NCBI GenBank assembly: GCA_047605865.1
Contig: JASGFC010000014.1
Location: 1-41,208 of the forward strand
Source: JASGDC01 sp047605865
Lineage (GTDB): Bacteria; Actinomycetota; Actinomycetes; Actinomycetales; Micrococcaceae
Length of the DNA stretch: 41,208 bases
Reading direction: 5' to 3'
Shown here: positions 9,323 through 17,375 of the stretch, in pieces
Numbering within the stretch: the stretch's first letter is position 1
Layout of the letters: the number at the start of each line of letters is the position of its first letter
The notes under the pieces: model-generated
The model's input: only the letters and a program-made list of their open reading frames with translations
Database searches by the model: none
Told to the model about the DNA's origin: nothing
Position numbers and translations under genes: made by a program

Positions 9323-10972
9323 ATGAAAGAAAAAGTTGTTATTGTAGGTGCCAGTGGCTTTATTGGCTCTCATGTTTTAGAAGTTTTTGAAAACAACTCT
9401 GCATATGAGGTTATATCCGTAAAGGCTCCTCGCGTATCTACATCTATAGATACTGTCAAGGGTTTACTGGACGAGGCTAAGAAAATCATGCCTGACCACC
9501 AAAGTTTTAGGCATAAGATTCAAGAAGCAAACATCATTATCAATGCTGCTGGACTTCCTGCTCCTGATGCTGGAAATTATGAAGAACAGCTTGGTGCAAA
9601 TGCACTTCTACCTGCTGTCATTGCGGAATCAATGGACTCTCAAGCTAAGCTCATCCATATCAGTTCTGTCTACGTAGCTGGAAATACAAAAAAGTTAACC
9701 GAAACTTCTCCACGAAAGCCTTTTTCTGATTACGCTCAAACCAAAGCTTTAGGTGAAGAAGTCCTTGAAGCGCTGCGTGATGCAAAAAGTCTTAACATTT
9801 GCTGTGTTCGTGCTACTCCCTTACATGCAGCATCAAAACCTGGAACGCAAGCTTTCGTTAAATTTGCACAAGGAAAATTTGCTTCTGTAGCAGGTAATGG
9901 AGATGCACCATGTCCTATTGCATCAGTCAGAAGTTTTGCCTTGTTCATTAAAGAGATAGCAGACTATTCTGGCACTTTACCTTTCATCCTCATGCAACCA
10001 TGGGAAGGTTTAACAGTTAGTGAAGCACTGAAAATTAGTTCAGGAAAAGACCCCATTAAAGTACCAGCACCACTTGCAAGTTCTCTTGTTGCTACAGGCT
10101 ACAAAGCTTCACCTTTGCTTAAAAATAAACTTATTGCACCAGTACATAAAGTTTCATTGATTTGGCAAGGACAAGAAATTGAAACACCTTGGGCTGATAA
10201 AAACATTAAGCCAGTTAAATCTTATATTCGAGAAGAGTTGCAGGCAGCACAAGCTGGAACAATGGATCAAGATACAGAAACTGCAGTAGTACAAGCACCC
10301 AAAAAAGCCTATGATCCAGTTAAAAGAGGCATAGACATTGCAGTTTCTGGGGCTGCACTTGTAGCCACTGCACCGATTCAAGCGTTTGTTGCCTACAAGA
10401 TTGCTAAAAATCTGGGTACTCCTGTTGTTTTCAAACAAGAACGTCCTGGTAAAAATGGAGAAATCTTTACCATTTATAAATTCAAAACTATGAAGGATCT
10501 AGATCCATCTTTGAATGAATGGGCTAAAAACAACAGGCTTGAAAGCGACGCTATGCGCTTAACTCCGTTTGGAGAAAAATTACGTTCCACAAGCTTAGAC
10601 GAGCTTCCAAACTTGTGGAATGTTTTGAAAGGTGACATGAGTCTTATAGGCCCAAGACCACTACTCGTTAGCTTTCTACCGCGATACTCCCCTGAACAGG
10701 CACGGAGGCACGAAGTACGTCCAGGTATTACAGGATTAGCTCAAACAGCTGGGCGCAATTCAATTTCTTGGCAAGAAAAATTTAAATACGATGTTGACTA
10801 TGTTGACAATAGAAGTCCTTTATTAGACTTAAAGATTTTAGTTAACACCGTTAAATCTGTCTTTGACAAAGAAGGTATTGAATACGATCACGGCGACTTC
10901 CTTGGTAATGATATTGAAGAAAGTAAAGATGCAGCAAACATCAAGGAAAACGAGGAAGAAGAAAATGAGTGA
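9323..10972 (+). CDS. fusion of SDR epimerase/reductase domain with monotopic phosphoglycosyl transferase
   Basis: 549 residues. Residues 1 to about 290 are an extended SDR: GASGFIG at 9-15, HISS at 112-115 and Y137-A-Q-T-K141, so the Ser-Tyr-Lys catalytic set is present. After a linker, residues 330 to about 520 are a bacterial sugar transferase (PglC/WbaP/WcaJ family): KRGIDIA at 334-340, a re-entrant membrane helix to about 363, FKQERPGKNG, the catalytic Asp-Glu in TSLDELPN (D426, E427), GDMSLIGPRPLL and RPGITGLAQ. The PGT half would load the first phospho-sugar onto undecaprenyl phosphate. The SDR half may reduce or epimerise that sugar, possibly on the lipid, as described for WreQ/WreU in Rhizobium. 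The neighbouring 4,6-dehydratase would supply the keto-sugar. Domain calls are strong; substrate is inference. Confidence 0.88.
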   Translation: MKEKVVIVGASGFIGSHVLEVFENNSAYEVISVKAPRVSTSIDTVKGLLDEAKKIMPDHQSFRHKIQEANIIINAAGLPAPDAGNYEEQLGANALLPAVIAESMDSQAKLIHISSVYVAGNTKKLTETSPRKPFSDYAQTKALGEEVLEALRDAKSLNICCVRATPLHAASKPGTQAFVKFAQGKFASVAGNGDAPCPIASVRSFALFIKEIADYSGTLPFILMQPWEGLTVSEALKISSGKDPIKVPAPLASSLVATGYKASPLLKNKLIAPVHKVSLIWQGQEIETPWADKNIKPVKSYIREELQAAQAGTMDQDTETAVVQAPKKAYDPVKRGIDIAVSGAALVATAPIQAFVAYKIAKNLGTPVVFKQERPGKNGEIFTIYKFKTMKDLDPSLNEWAKNNRLESDAMRLTPFGEKLRSTSLDELPNLWNVLKGDMSLIGPRPLLVSFLPRYSPEQARRHEVRPGITGLAQTAGRNSISWQEKFKYDVDYVDNRSPLLDLKILVNTVKSVFDKEGIEYDHGDFLGNDIEESKDAANIKENEEEENE

Positions 10973-12224
10973 GAACCAGCAGAAACTCAAAATTGGAATT
11001 ATTTCTGAGTGGTTTACTCCTGAACCATATCTGATTCCAGAATCTCTTGGTCAATTTTTAAAAGAACAGGGTCATGATGTAAAAGTACTGACATCTTTCC
11101 CTAACTACCCTGGAGGAACCATTTATCCTGGGTATAAACAAAAATGGCGTATGCAAGAAGACGTCAATGGTCTAAACGTACTGAGAGTTCCAGTTTTCCC
11201 AACCCATGATTCAAGTGGTATCAAACGCTTCCTAACCTTTTCAAGCTTTTCAGCAAGCACCTCAACTGCTTTCCGATGGCTAATGGACCGAGATGTCATC
11301 TATGTTCATGCTAGCCCGCTTACAGTGGCACAAGCTGGTCTAATGCTTAAGATTCTAGGCAGAAAACCATTCATTATTGATATTCAAGACTTGTGGCCAG
11401 ATTCAGTCATTAACTCTGGAATGTCTGGTGGTAAAAAGGTAACAGAAACACTGGAAAAACTTATTACTCAGTACGCAAAGTTCGTTTATAACAAGGCAAG
11501 TTACATTACTGCTATTGCCCCAACTATGAAACAAAAGATTGTTTCATTAGGAATCCCTGAAGAAAAAGTATCTGTAGTTTATAACTCTGACCCGATGGAA
11601 GATTTAATTTTTGATGGTTTACCTCATGAAATGCGTAAAAAATTAGGTACTGGGAAAGAGCGACTCATTGTCTTTGCTGGAAACATTGGAAAGATGCAAA
11701 ACATTGATAATGTCATTCGTGCTGCAAAGATACTTCAAGATCGCAAGGTAGACAATGTAGATATTTGCATTCTTGGTCAGGGTGTTGACCTAGATAACAT
11801 CAAAGAACTTAGCAAAGAACATGGCGTAAAAAATGTGAAATTCGTTGATAGGGTTGAGTATACTGAAATGCCAGAAGTCTATGCTGCCTCTGATTTTCAA
11901 TTAGTAACTCTCAAGGATAGGGACGTATTCTACGGAACTGTACCATCAAAATTAGGTGTCAGTATTTCACATTCAGCACCTGTAATTACAGCAGTTGGTG
12001 GTGATGTCAAGCGTCTTGTTACTGAAAATAAGTTGGGCTATGCAGTAGACCCAGAAAATCCTGAACAACTTGCTGATGCTATTGAAGAGGCTAGTTCTTT
12101 AAGTGACCAAGAAATTGCAGATTTACGTATTCATGTTAAAGATTTCTATAACAACAACCTTGCCCGCGAAATAGGTCATAGTAAAACCGAAGAATTGCTC
12201 CTTAAAGCCTACGAGAATAAATAG
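10965..12224 (+). CDS. WbuB-like glycosyltransferase family 4 (candidate L-FucNAc transferase)
   Basis: 419 residues from the ATG at 10965, which overlaps the end of the fusion gene by 8 nt and has GAGGAAG upstream. An in-frame ATG at 10863 would add 34 residues read out of frame through the previous gene, so it is rejected. The protein has the WcaI/WbuB signature: SEWFTPEP, SFPNYPGGTIYPGY, DIQDLWPDSVINSG, FAGNIGKMQNIDNVIRAA, and PSKLGVSISHSAPVI near the donor site. WbuB and WbjE homologues add L-FucNAc to the first lipid-linked sugar. That fits a locus that also encodes FnlA, FnlB and FnlC and a phosphoglycosyl transferase. Cytoplasmic face of the membrane; sugar specificity is inferred from context. 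Confidence 0.87.
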   Translation: MSENQQKLKIGIISEWFTPEPYLIPESLGQFLKEQGHDVKVLTSFPNYPGGTIYPGYKQKWRMQEDVNGLNVLRVPVFPTHDSSGIKRFLTFSSFSASTSTAFRWLMDRDVIYVHASPLTVAQAGLMLKILGRKPFIIDIQDLWPDSVINSGMSGGKKVTETLEKLITQYAKFVYNKASYITAIAPTMKQKIVSLGIPEEKVSVVYNSDPMEDLIFDGLPHEMRKKLGTGKERLIVFAGNIGKMQNIDNVIRAAKILQDRKVDNVDICILGQGVDLDNIKELSKEHGVKNVKFVDRVEYTEMPEVYAASDFQLVTLKDRDVFYGTVPSKLGVSISHSAPVITAVGGDVKRLVTENKLGYAVDPENPEQLADAIEEASSLSDQEIADLRIHVKDFYNNNLAREIGHSKTEELLLKAYENK

Positions 12225-12312
12225 AATAGATTCTTCTATGGTTATCAATAAGATAATTTAGAGCAATGTTGTAAACCTAAAGAAAGATAAGTCAAGATAG
12301 CTAAAGGTGATA

Positions 12313-12708
12313 ATGATGCCTAAGACAGTGCCAACTAAGCAAGATCCGTTCGAATTTATTGCAAAAAGTGTGGATGAAAAGCAGGTATCTTCTTGCCATC
12401 AGATTATTGAAATGATGGAGGAAGTGACCGGGCATAAACCTGTCATGTGGGGTACGTCAATTATTGGTTTTGATAAATATCACACTAAAACTGGTGAGTG
12501 GCCAGCACTTGGTTTCTCGCCTCGTAAGGGAAAAATCGCTCTATATACTATTGCAGATAACGTTTCTGAAAAGGAATTAGAGGACTTGGGCAAGAACACA
12601 CATACTAAGTCTTGTCTGTATATCAAGAGCATTGATGATGTTGACTCTAAGAAGCTGAAGGCGGTTTTTAAGAAGGCTTATGAACGCACAACTGAAGCCA
12701 ATGACTAA
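12313..12708 (+). CDS. DUF1801 domain protein
   Basis: About 131 residues. The centre reads MWGTSIIGFDKYH, followed by WPALGFSPRKGKIALY, which is the DUF1801 (YdhG-like) signature. The C-terminus has KSCLYIKSIDDVD, also typical. The biochemical role of the family is not established. The start could be the GTG at 12307 or the ATGs at 12313 or 12316. AAAGG at 12303-12307 best serves the ATGs. It stands alone between the polysaccharide arm and the tRNA, with an 88-nt gap upstream and no obvious promoter. Confidence 0.8.
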   Translation: MMPKTVPTKQDPFEFIAKSVDEKQVSSCHQIIEMMEEVTGHKPVMWGTSIIGFDKYHTKTGEWPALGFSPRKGKIALYTIADNVSEKELEDLGKNTHTKSCLYIKSIDDVDSKKLKAVFKKAYERTTEAND

Positions 12709-12884
12709 CCGTTGTAAATAAAAAGTTAAGGATTATTAAGTGTTAGGCTTGTTTGCTAACTTTTAAAGTTGGGAAATGGATTTTAATCAATATTATTCGT
12801 GGTGTACGAACAGTGTATTTTATTTAGTGAAAGGGGCGAAGTGCTAGGCACTCCACCACCTGCCACAGTGTAAATGTTGCTCTG

Positions 12885-12958
12885 TGCGCCCACCAAGACT
12901 TGAACTTGGGACCTCTACATTATCAGTGTAGCGCTCTAACCACCTGAGCTATGGGCGC
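12885..12958 (-). tRNA. tRNA-Ile (GAT anticodon)
   Basis: The reverse complement folds as a complete cloverleaf: 7-bp acceptor GCGCCCA/TGGGCGC, D stem GCTC/GAGC, anticodon stem CTACA/TGTAG with loop CTGATAA (anticodon GAT), and T stem CCAAG/CTTGG with TTCAAGT loop. The discriminator is A. The 3' CCA is not encoded (the next bases are CAG), so the CCA enzyme encoded at 37264-38670 is needed for maturation. A tRNA-Ile downstream of gyrA is common in actinobacteria. The tRNA-Ala that often accompanies it is not seen nearby. Confidence 0.96.
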
Positions 12959-13040
12959 AACGTCACTAGGACTTTACTATTCTACATCAAAGCCTACTTT
13001 TTCCAAAAACTATATTCGTCTGTTTTTAACTCTTAAGAAC

Positions 13041-13053
13041 TATACTTAAAGCT
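13041..13053 (+). promoter_or_regulatory. -10 element of the alpha/beta hydrolase gene (leaderless type)
   Basis: TATACT at 13041-13046 is followed by 7 nt and then the ATG at 13054, so transcription would begin at or next to the start codon. No Shine-Dalgarno sequence is present, and no good -35 is seen. This spacing is typical of actinobacterial leaderless genes. Confidence 0.45.
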
Positions 13054-14073
13054 ATGAGGAAAATTTTAAAATCTTTAGGACTTTTAGCGCCGCTTATTGC
13101 AGGAACACAACTTAGTCCTAAACCAGGGGTTACCGTTATTAGAACAGCTTTTGATAGAGATGCAGCAAAAGTTGCACGTGCTTTAGAACAAAATGCGCCT
13201 GAAGGCATCGTGGAAGAAACTGAAATCCAGTATGCATCAGGGTCACCAGTAAAGGATAAGGGTAACACAACACTCGATATCGTTCGAACCAGCAAAAATA
13301 AAGATGAAAAGCTACCTGTTTTGATTTGGGCTCACGGAGGAGGCTGGATTTCTGGCAAAAGTTGGCATGTGAATCCTTACTTAAAGTACATTGTTAGCGA
13401 CAAAGTTGCTGCTGTTTCACTGAATTACTCGCTTGCTCCTGAGAGAAAATACCCAACTCAAGTTGAACAAATTAATATTGCTCTTAAGTTCCTCAAAGAA
13501 CATCAAGATAAATTCAACCTTGATATGTCACAAGTTATTTTGGCAGGTGATTCAGCAGGATCACAACTCACCAGCCAAATTGCTGCAATCACAACGAATC
13601 CAGAATTTGCACAAGAGTGTAACATCGTACCAGCACTAGAACCAGAAGAACTAAAGGGAGTTATCCTGCAATGTGGAGTTTATGACCTACCGCGGCTATT
13701 AGGCTCAAAAACTGGTTCAAAAATTGTAAACTGGGGCTTTAAACAAGAAGCTTGGGCTTTAACAGGCACCAAAAATGACAACCTTGAACACGATACCCTT
13801 CAAGCAATGTCCACGATATACCATGTTACGGAAGATTTCCCACCAGTGCTTATTAGTGGTGGGAACGGTGATGGATTTACAAACCCACAATCGAAAAGGT
13901 TTGCTACTGAGCTAGAAAAATTAGGCGTGAAAGTTACCAGAATTTTCTTTGATAATGCAGATCCAGAACTACCACACGAATATCAGTTCAAATTGGAATT
14001 TCCTGAAGCAAAAGAGATTCTTCATGAGACTATCAACTGGATTGATGAACGGCTCAATACACACCTTAGTTAA
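13054..14073 (+). CDS. alpha/beta hydrolase, HSL-like esterase/lipase
   Basis: 339 residues. The hormone-sensitive-lipase oxyanion motif HGGGW is at 94-98 and the nucleophile elbow GDSAG at 165-169 (Ser167). A late His in LPHEYQ and an acidic residue in NGDGF complete a plausible triad. The N-terminus LGLLAPLIAGTQL is mildly hydrophobic but lacks a clear cleavage site, so the enzyme is probably cytoplasmic or membrane-associated. Substrate is unknown; carboxylester hydrolysis is the family activity. It lies divergent from tRNA-Ile and convergent with the DUF3566 gene, with which it shares a terminator. The gene interrupts the usual DUF3566 to tRNA-Ile spacing and is probably lineage-specific cargo. 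Confidence 0.87.
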   Translation: MRKILKSLGLLAPLIAGTQLSPKPGVTVIRTAFDRDAAKVARALEQNAPEGIVEETEIQYASGSPVKDKGNTTLDIVRTSKNKDEKLPVLIWAHGGGWISGKSWHVNPYLKYIVSDKVAAVSLNYSLAPERKYPTQVEQINIALKFLKEHQDKFNLDMSQVILAGDSAGSQLTSQIAAITTNPEFAQECNIVPALEPEELKGVILQCGVYDLPRLLGSKTGSKIVNWGFKQEAWALTGTKNDNLEHDTLQAMSTIYHVTEDFPPVLISGGNGDGFTNPQSKRFATELEKLGVKVTRIFFDNADPELPHEYQFKLEFPEAKEILHETINWIDERLNTHLS

Positions 14074-14091
14074 AACCTTTACTCATTAAGA

Positions 14092-14120
14092 AAAAGGCTC
14101 CTTGTTACAAGGAGCCTTTT
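14092..14120. terminator. bidirectional rho-independent terminator
   Basis: A perfect 13-bp inverted repeat, AAAAGGCTCCTTG (14092-14104) and CAAGGAGCCTTTT (14108-14120), with a TTA loop. The A-run before and T-run after make it work on both strands. It lies between the converging hydrolase and DUF3566 genes. Confidence 0.92.
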
Positions 14121-14145
14121 CTATAAGCCACATCGTGGCAAAAGA

Positions 14146-14559
14146 TTAATCGTCGGTAAGAGTAACGCCTACGCCACCAACCATTGAAGATGCAAGGTTG
14201 TAAATGAATGCTGTAACCGCAGCAAAAGCAGTTAGCAAGAAAACGTTAATAACACCAATCAATGCACTCACTGCAAGAACATGCCCTACAGAGAAAATAT
14301 CGTGGATATTGAAGTGGGAGTTATCTCCAGCTACTTGTTTAGCAAAATCGTTAATCTGACCCATAATGCCGGTAACATTCATAAGGAGTAAGAGAACTAG
14401 ACCAGCGATGATAGTCATGACCAACATTGCTACAGAAAGCAACAACGCAACCTTAACTACAGAACCAATATTCACCTGCGAAAGTGTCAGGCGCGCGCGA
14501 CGCACTTTTTCAAATTTAGTACCTGTAGCTGCTTGACGAGCAGGTTTAACTGTACTCAC
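14146..14559 (-). CDS. DUF3566 transmembrane protein
   Basis: 137 residues with a basic N-terminus (about 1-30), a membrane helix at roughly 35-60, a polar loop and a second helix at roughly 91-120. The RARLTLSQVNIGSVVKVAL start is characteristic of DUF3566, an actinobacterial family almost always encoded directly after gyrA. Function is not established. GTG start with AAGGGA 6-7 nt upstream. It lies 23 nt after gyrA, is co-transcribed with it, and ends before the shared terminator. Confidence 0.88.
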   Translation of the reverse strand: MSTVKPARQAATGTKFEKVRRARLTLSQVNIGSVVKVALLLSVAMLVMTIIAGLVLLLLMNVTGIMGQINDFAKQVAGDNSHFNIHDIFSVGHVLAVSALIGVINVFLLTAFAAVTAFIYNLASSMVGGVGVTLTDD

Positions 14560-14582
14560 GTATTTTCCCTTCGTTTCAAAAC

Positions 14583-17366
14583 TTAAGAAACTTCACTTGC
14601 ATTTAAGGTTACCTTATTTTCGGCAGATTCTTTAGTGTTTTCCTTAGAAGTTTCCTGAGAGTCAGAATTTTCTGTTGGATTTTCTCCATCATCTTGTTCG
14701 TCTAAATGACGTTCAGTATTTTTTGCAACAGCGATAATTTTATCCTTGGAATCCATCTTCGCAAAAATAACTCCCATGGTATCTCTACCTTTAGCTGGAA
14801 CTCCAGCAACAGCAGAGCGGACTACTTTACCACCCTCCATAACAACGAGTACTTCATCGTCTTCATTTACGATAAGAGCACCAATGAGATCCCCTCGTTT
14901 CTGTTCAAGTTTTGCAACTTTAATACCTATACCACCACGGTTTTGAACACGATACTGCTCAACAGGAGTACGCTTTGCATATCCTGCCTCAGTCACAATA
15001 AAGGAATAAGAATCATCAGAAACCACATTAGCTGAAAGCAGCTCATCATCTTCACGGAACTTCATACCAGTGACACCTGACGTTGCTCGTCCCATCGGGC
15101 GAAGCGTAGTATCATCAGCTTTGAAACGGATAGATTGACCCTTACGTGAAACTAGCATCATGTCATCTTCAGCAGAAACCAGATTGGCACTGATGAGCTC
15201 ATCACCTTCACGAAGGTTAATAGCAATAACACCACCAGTTCGAGGTGAATCATATTCAGTTAGTTTAGTCTTCTTGACCAAACCACGTTTCGTTGCAAGC
15301 ACAAGATAAGGAGTTTGAGAATAATCTTTAAGTTCCATCACCTGAGCTATTTGTTCATCTGGCTGAAAAGCAAGCAAATTGGCCACATGTTGACCTTTTG
15401 CATCACGGCCAGCTTCAGCTAATTCATAAGCCTTTGTACGATATACTCGCCCAAAATTAGTAAAGAACAAGAGCCAATTGTGTGTAGTTGTGACAAAGAA
15501 ATGCTCTACAACATCGTCGCCTTTAAGCTGAGCGCCTTTAACACCTTTACCACCACGATGTTGAGATCGATAGTTATCACTGCGGGTACGTTTCACATAA
15601 CCACCGCGAGTAATAGTAACTACCATTTCTTCTTCTGGAATAAGGTCTTCAATGTTTACATCAGCATCAAAACCTTGCAAAATCTCAGTACGACGATCAT
15701 CACCATATTTAGTGACAATTTCATTCAATTCATCTTTAATGATGTTTGCTTGCAACTCTTTGCTAGCAAGAATGTCTTGATATTTTTCAATCTCTCTTTG
15801 AATCTCATCGTGCTCATCAATAATCTTTTGACTTTCCAAAGCTGCCAATTGACGCAATTGCATGGCTAAAATTGCTCGAGCTTGAATATCATCAACATCA
15901 AGAAGTTCCATTAAACCTGTTCGTGCTTTATCTGCAGATGCTGAAGCACGAATTAAGGCAATAACTTCATCAAGCATATCTAGTGCTTTAAGATAACCGC
16001 GCAAAACATGAATACGCTCTTCTGCTTTTTTAAGCAAGAAAGTAGTGCGTCTAACAATGACTTCTAACTGGTGGTTAATCCAGTGACGAATAAAACCATC
16101 AATACTTAAAGTGCGTGGAACTTCATCCACAATAGCGAGCATGTTAGCTGAAAAGTTTTCCTGTAATTGTGTGTGCTTGTATAAATTATTCAAAACAACT
16201 TTTGCCACAGCATCACGTTTTAAGATAACAACTAAACGCTGACCAGTACGCCCGGAAGACTCATCACGAAGATCAGCAATACCATTGATTTTTCCGTCTT
16301 TTACTAGATCTGCAATCTTTTGAGCTAGGTTATCCGGATTGACTTGGTAAGGCAATTCTGTAATAACAAGACAAGTGCGACCGTGAATTTCTTCTACGTT
16401 AATAACTGCTCGCATTGTAATGGAGCCACGTCCAGTCCGGTATGCTTCTTCAATTCCTTTGCGACCAAGAATAGTAGCACCCATAGGAAAGTCAGGACCT
16501 TTAATCCGTTCAATGAGCTCATCTTGAGTTTCTTCTTTGCTCGCATCTGGGTTATCTAAACACCACTGCACACCTTCAGCAAGTTCACGAAGATTATGTG
16601 GTGGAATGTTTGTAGCCATACCAACTGCAATACCACTTGAACCATTGGCAAGGAGATTTGGAAAACGACTTGGTAGTACTTTAGGTTCTTCGTTTTTTCC
16701 ATCGTAATTAGGCTGAAAATCAACGGTGTCACTTTCAATGTCACGAACCATCTCCATGGCTAATGGGTCCATTTTGACCTCAGTGTATCGTGAAGCTGCA
16801 GCGCCATCGTTACCTGCAGAACCAAAGTTACCTTGCCCATCAATGAGTGGGTAACGCATATTCCATGGCTGCACTAAACGAACAAGTGCATCATAAATGG
16901 CACTATCGCCATGAGGGTGGAATTTACCCATCACGTCACCAACAACACGAGATGATTTATTGTAACCACGATCTGGACGATAGCCACCATCAAACATGGT
17001 GTAGAGCACACGACGATGTACTGGCTTAAGGCCATCACGAACATCAGGAAGTGCTCGACCAACAATAACAGCCATTGCATAAGCAAGATAGGAATCTTGC
17101 ATTTCGGTGCGCAGATCAGCTGGCATAACTTTATCTTCGCCACTTTGTTCAGGGTCTACTGAATCTACCAAGGTCACTTGATCTACTTTGGCTGTGCCTT
17201 CGCCGTCTTGCTGAGATTCTGAATCTTCGTCATTGAGAGATTCGTCATAGGCTTCTTCTGTAGCTTCAGAAATTTCTTCAAAAGGACGATCGTTTGGATC
17301 TTTATGTTGCATCGCTTCATCAAAAGCGTTTTCGTTGAGTTCGTTCTCGTTATTTTCTTCGCTCAC
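14583..17366 (-). CDS. gyrA: DNA gyrase subunit A
   Basis: 927 residues. The catalytic tyrosine is Y194 in ASRYTE. The quinolone-determining region reads HPHGDSAIYDALVR, keeping Ser155 and Asp159 at the positions equivalent to E. coli S83 and D87, so it looks like the wild-type sensitive form (unlike mycobacteria, which carry Ala at the first site). The GyrA box is QHRGGKGVKG. The protein forms the DNA cleavage and wrapping subunit of A2B2 gyrase. Two additions are unusual: a strongly acidic N-terminal extension of about 80 residues before the conserved MPADLRTEMQDSYLAYAM start, and an acidic Ser/Glu-rich tail. GTG start with AGGAG upstream. It lies 9 nt after gyrB and is co-transcribed. Confidence 0.97.
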   Translation of the reverse strand: MSEENNENELNENAFDEAMQHKDPNDRPFEEISEATEEAYDESLNDEDSESQQDGEGTAKVDQVTLVDSVDPEQSGEDKVMPADLRTEMQDSYLAYAMAVIVGRALPDVRDGLKPVHRRVLYTMFDGGYRPDRGYNKSSRVVGDVMGKFHPHGDSAIYDALVRLVQPWNMRYPLIDGQGNFGSAGNDGAAASRYTEVKMDPLAMEMVRDIESDTVDFQPNYDGKNEEPKVLPSRFPNLLANGSSGIAVGMATNIPPHNLRELAEGVQWCLDNPDASKEETQDELIERIKGPDFPMGATILGRKGIEEAYRTGRGSITMRAVINVEEIHGRTCLVITELPYQVNPDNLAQKIADLVKDGKINGIADLRDESSGRTGQRLVVILKRDAVAKVVLNNLYKHTQLQENFSANMLAIVDEVPRTLSIDGFIRHWINHQLEVIVRRTTFLLKKAEERIHVLRGYLKALDMLDEVIALIRASASADKARTGLMELLDVDDIQARAILAMQLRQLAALESQKIIDEHDEIQREIEKYQDILASKELQANIIKDELNEIVTKYGDDRRTEILQGFDADVNIEDLIPEEEMVVTITRGGYVKRTRSDNYRSQHRGGKGVKGAQLKGDDVVEHFFVTTTHNWLLFFTNFGRVYRTKAYELAEAGRDAKGQHVANLLAFQPDEQIAQVMELKDYSQTPYLVLATKRGLVKKTKLTEYDSPRTGGVIAINLREGDELISANLVSAEDDMMLVSRKGQSIRFKADDTTLRPMGRATSGVTGMKFREDDELLSANVVSDDSYSFIVTEAGYAKRTPVEQYRVQNRGGIGIKVAKLEQKRGDLIGALIVNEDDEVLVVMEGGKVVRSAVAGVPAKGRDTMGVIFAKMDSKDKIIAVAKNTERHLDEQDDGENPTENSDSQETSKENTKESAENKVTLNASEVS

Positions 17367-17375
17367 TGATAACTC

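Noticed and set aside
9138..9326. 62-codon plus-strand frame in the divergent polysaccharide promoter region
   Set aside because: It has no ribosome-binding site, no recognisable motif, an AT-driven residue mix, and overlaps the start of the SDR-PGT gene.
10863..10964. Upstream start for the WbuB-like gene giving 34 extra residues
   Set aside because: The extra segment lies inside the fusion gene in another frame, has no ribosome-binding site and no family similarity; the ATG at 10965 has both.
12709..12884. Search for the tRNA-Ala that often accompanies tRNA-Ile after gyrA, and for a terminator
   Set aside because: No second cloverleaf is visible. Short inverted repeats such as AGTGC-TAG-GCACT near 12840-12852 lack a T-run on the transcribed side.
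14706..15035. Long antisense frames inside gyrA (also near 15480-15869)
   Set aside because: They are mirror frames of a fully conserved gene, with compositions matching its reverse codons.
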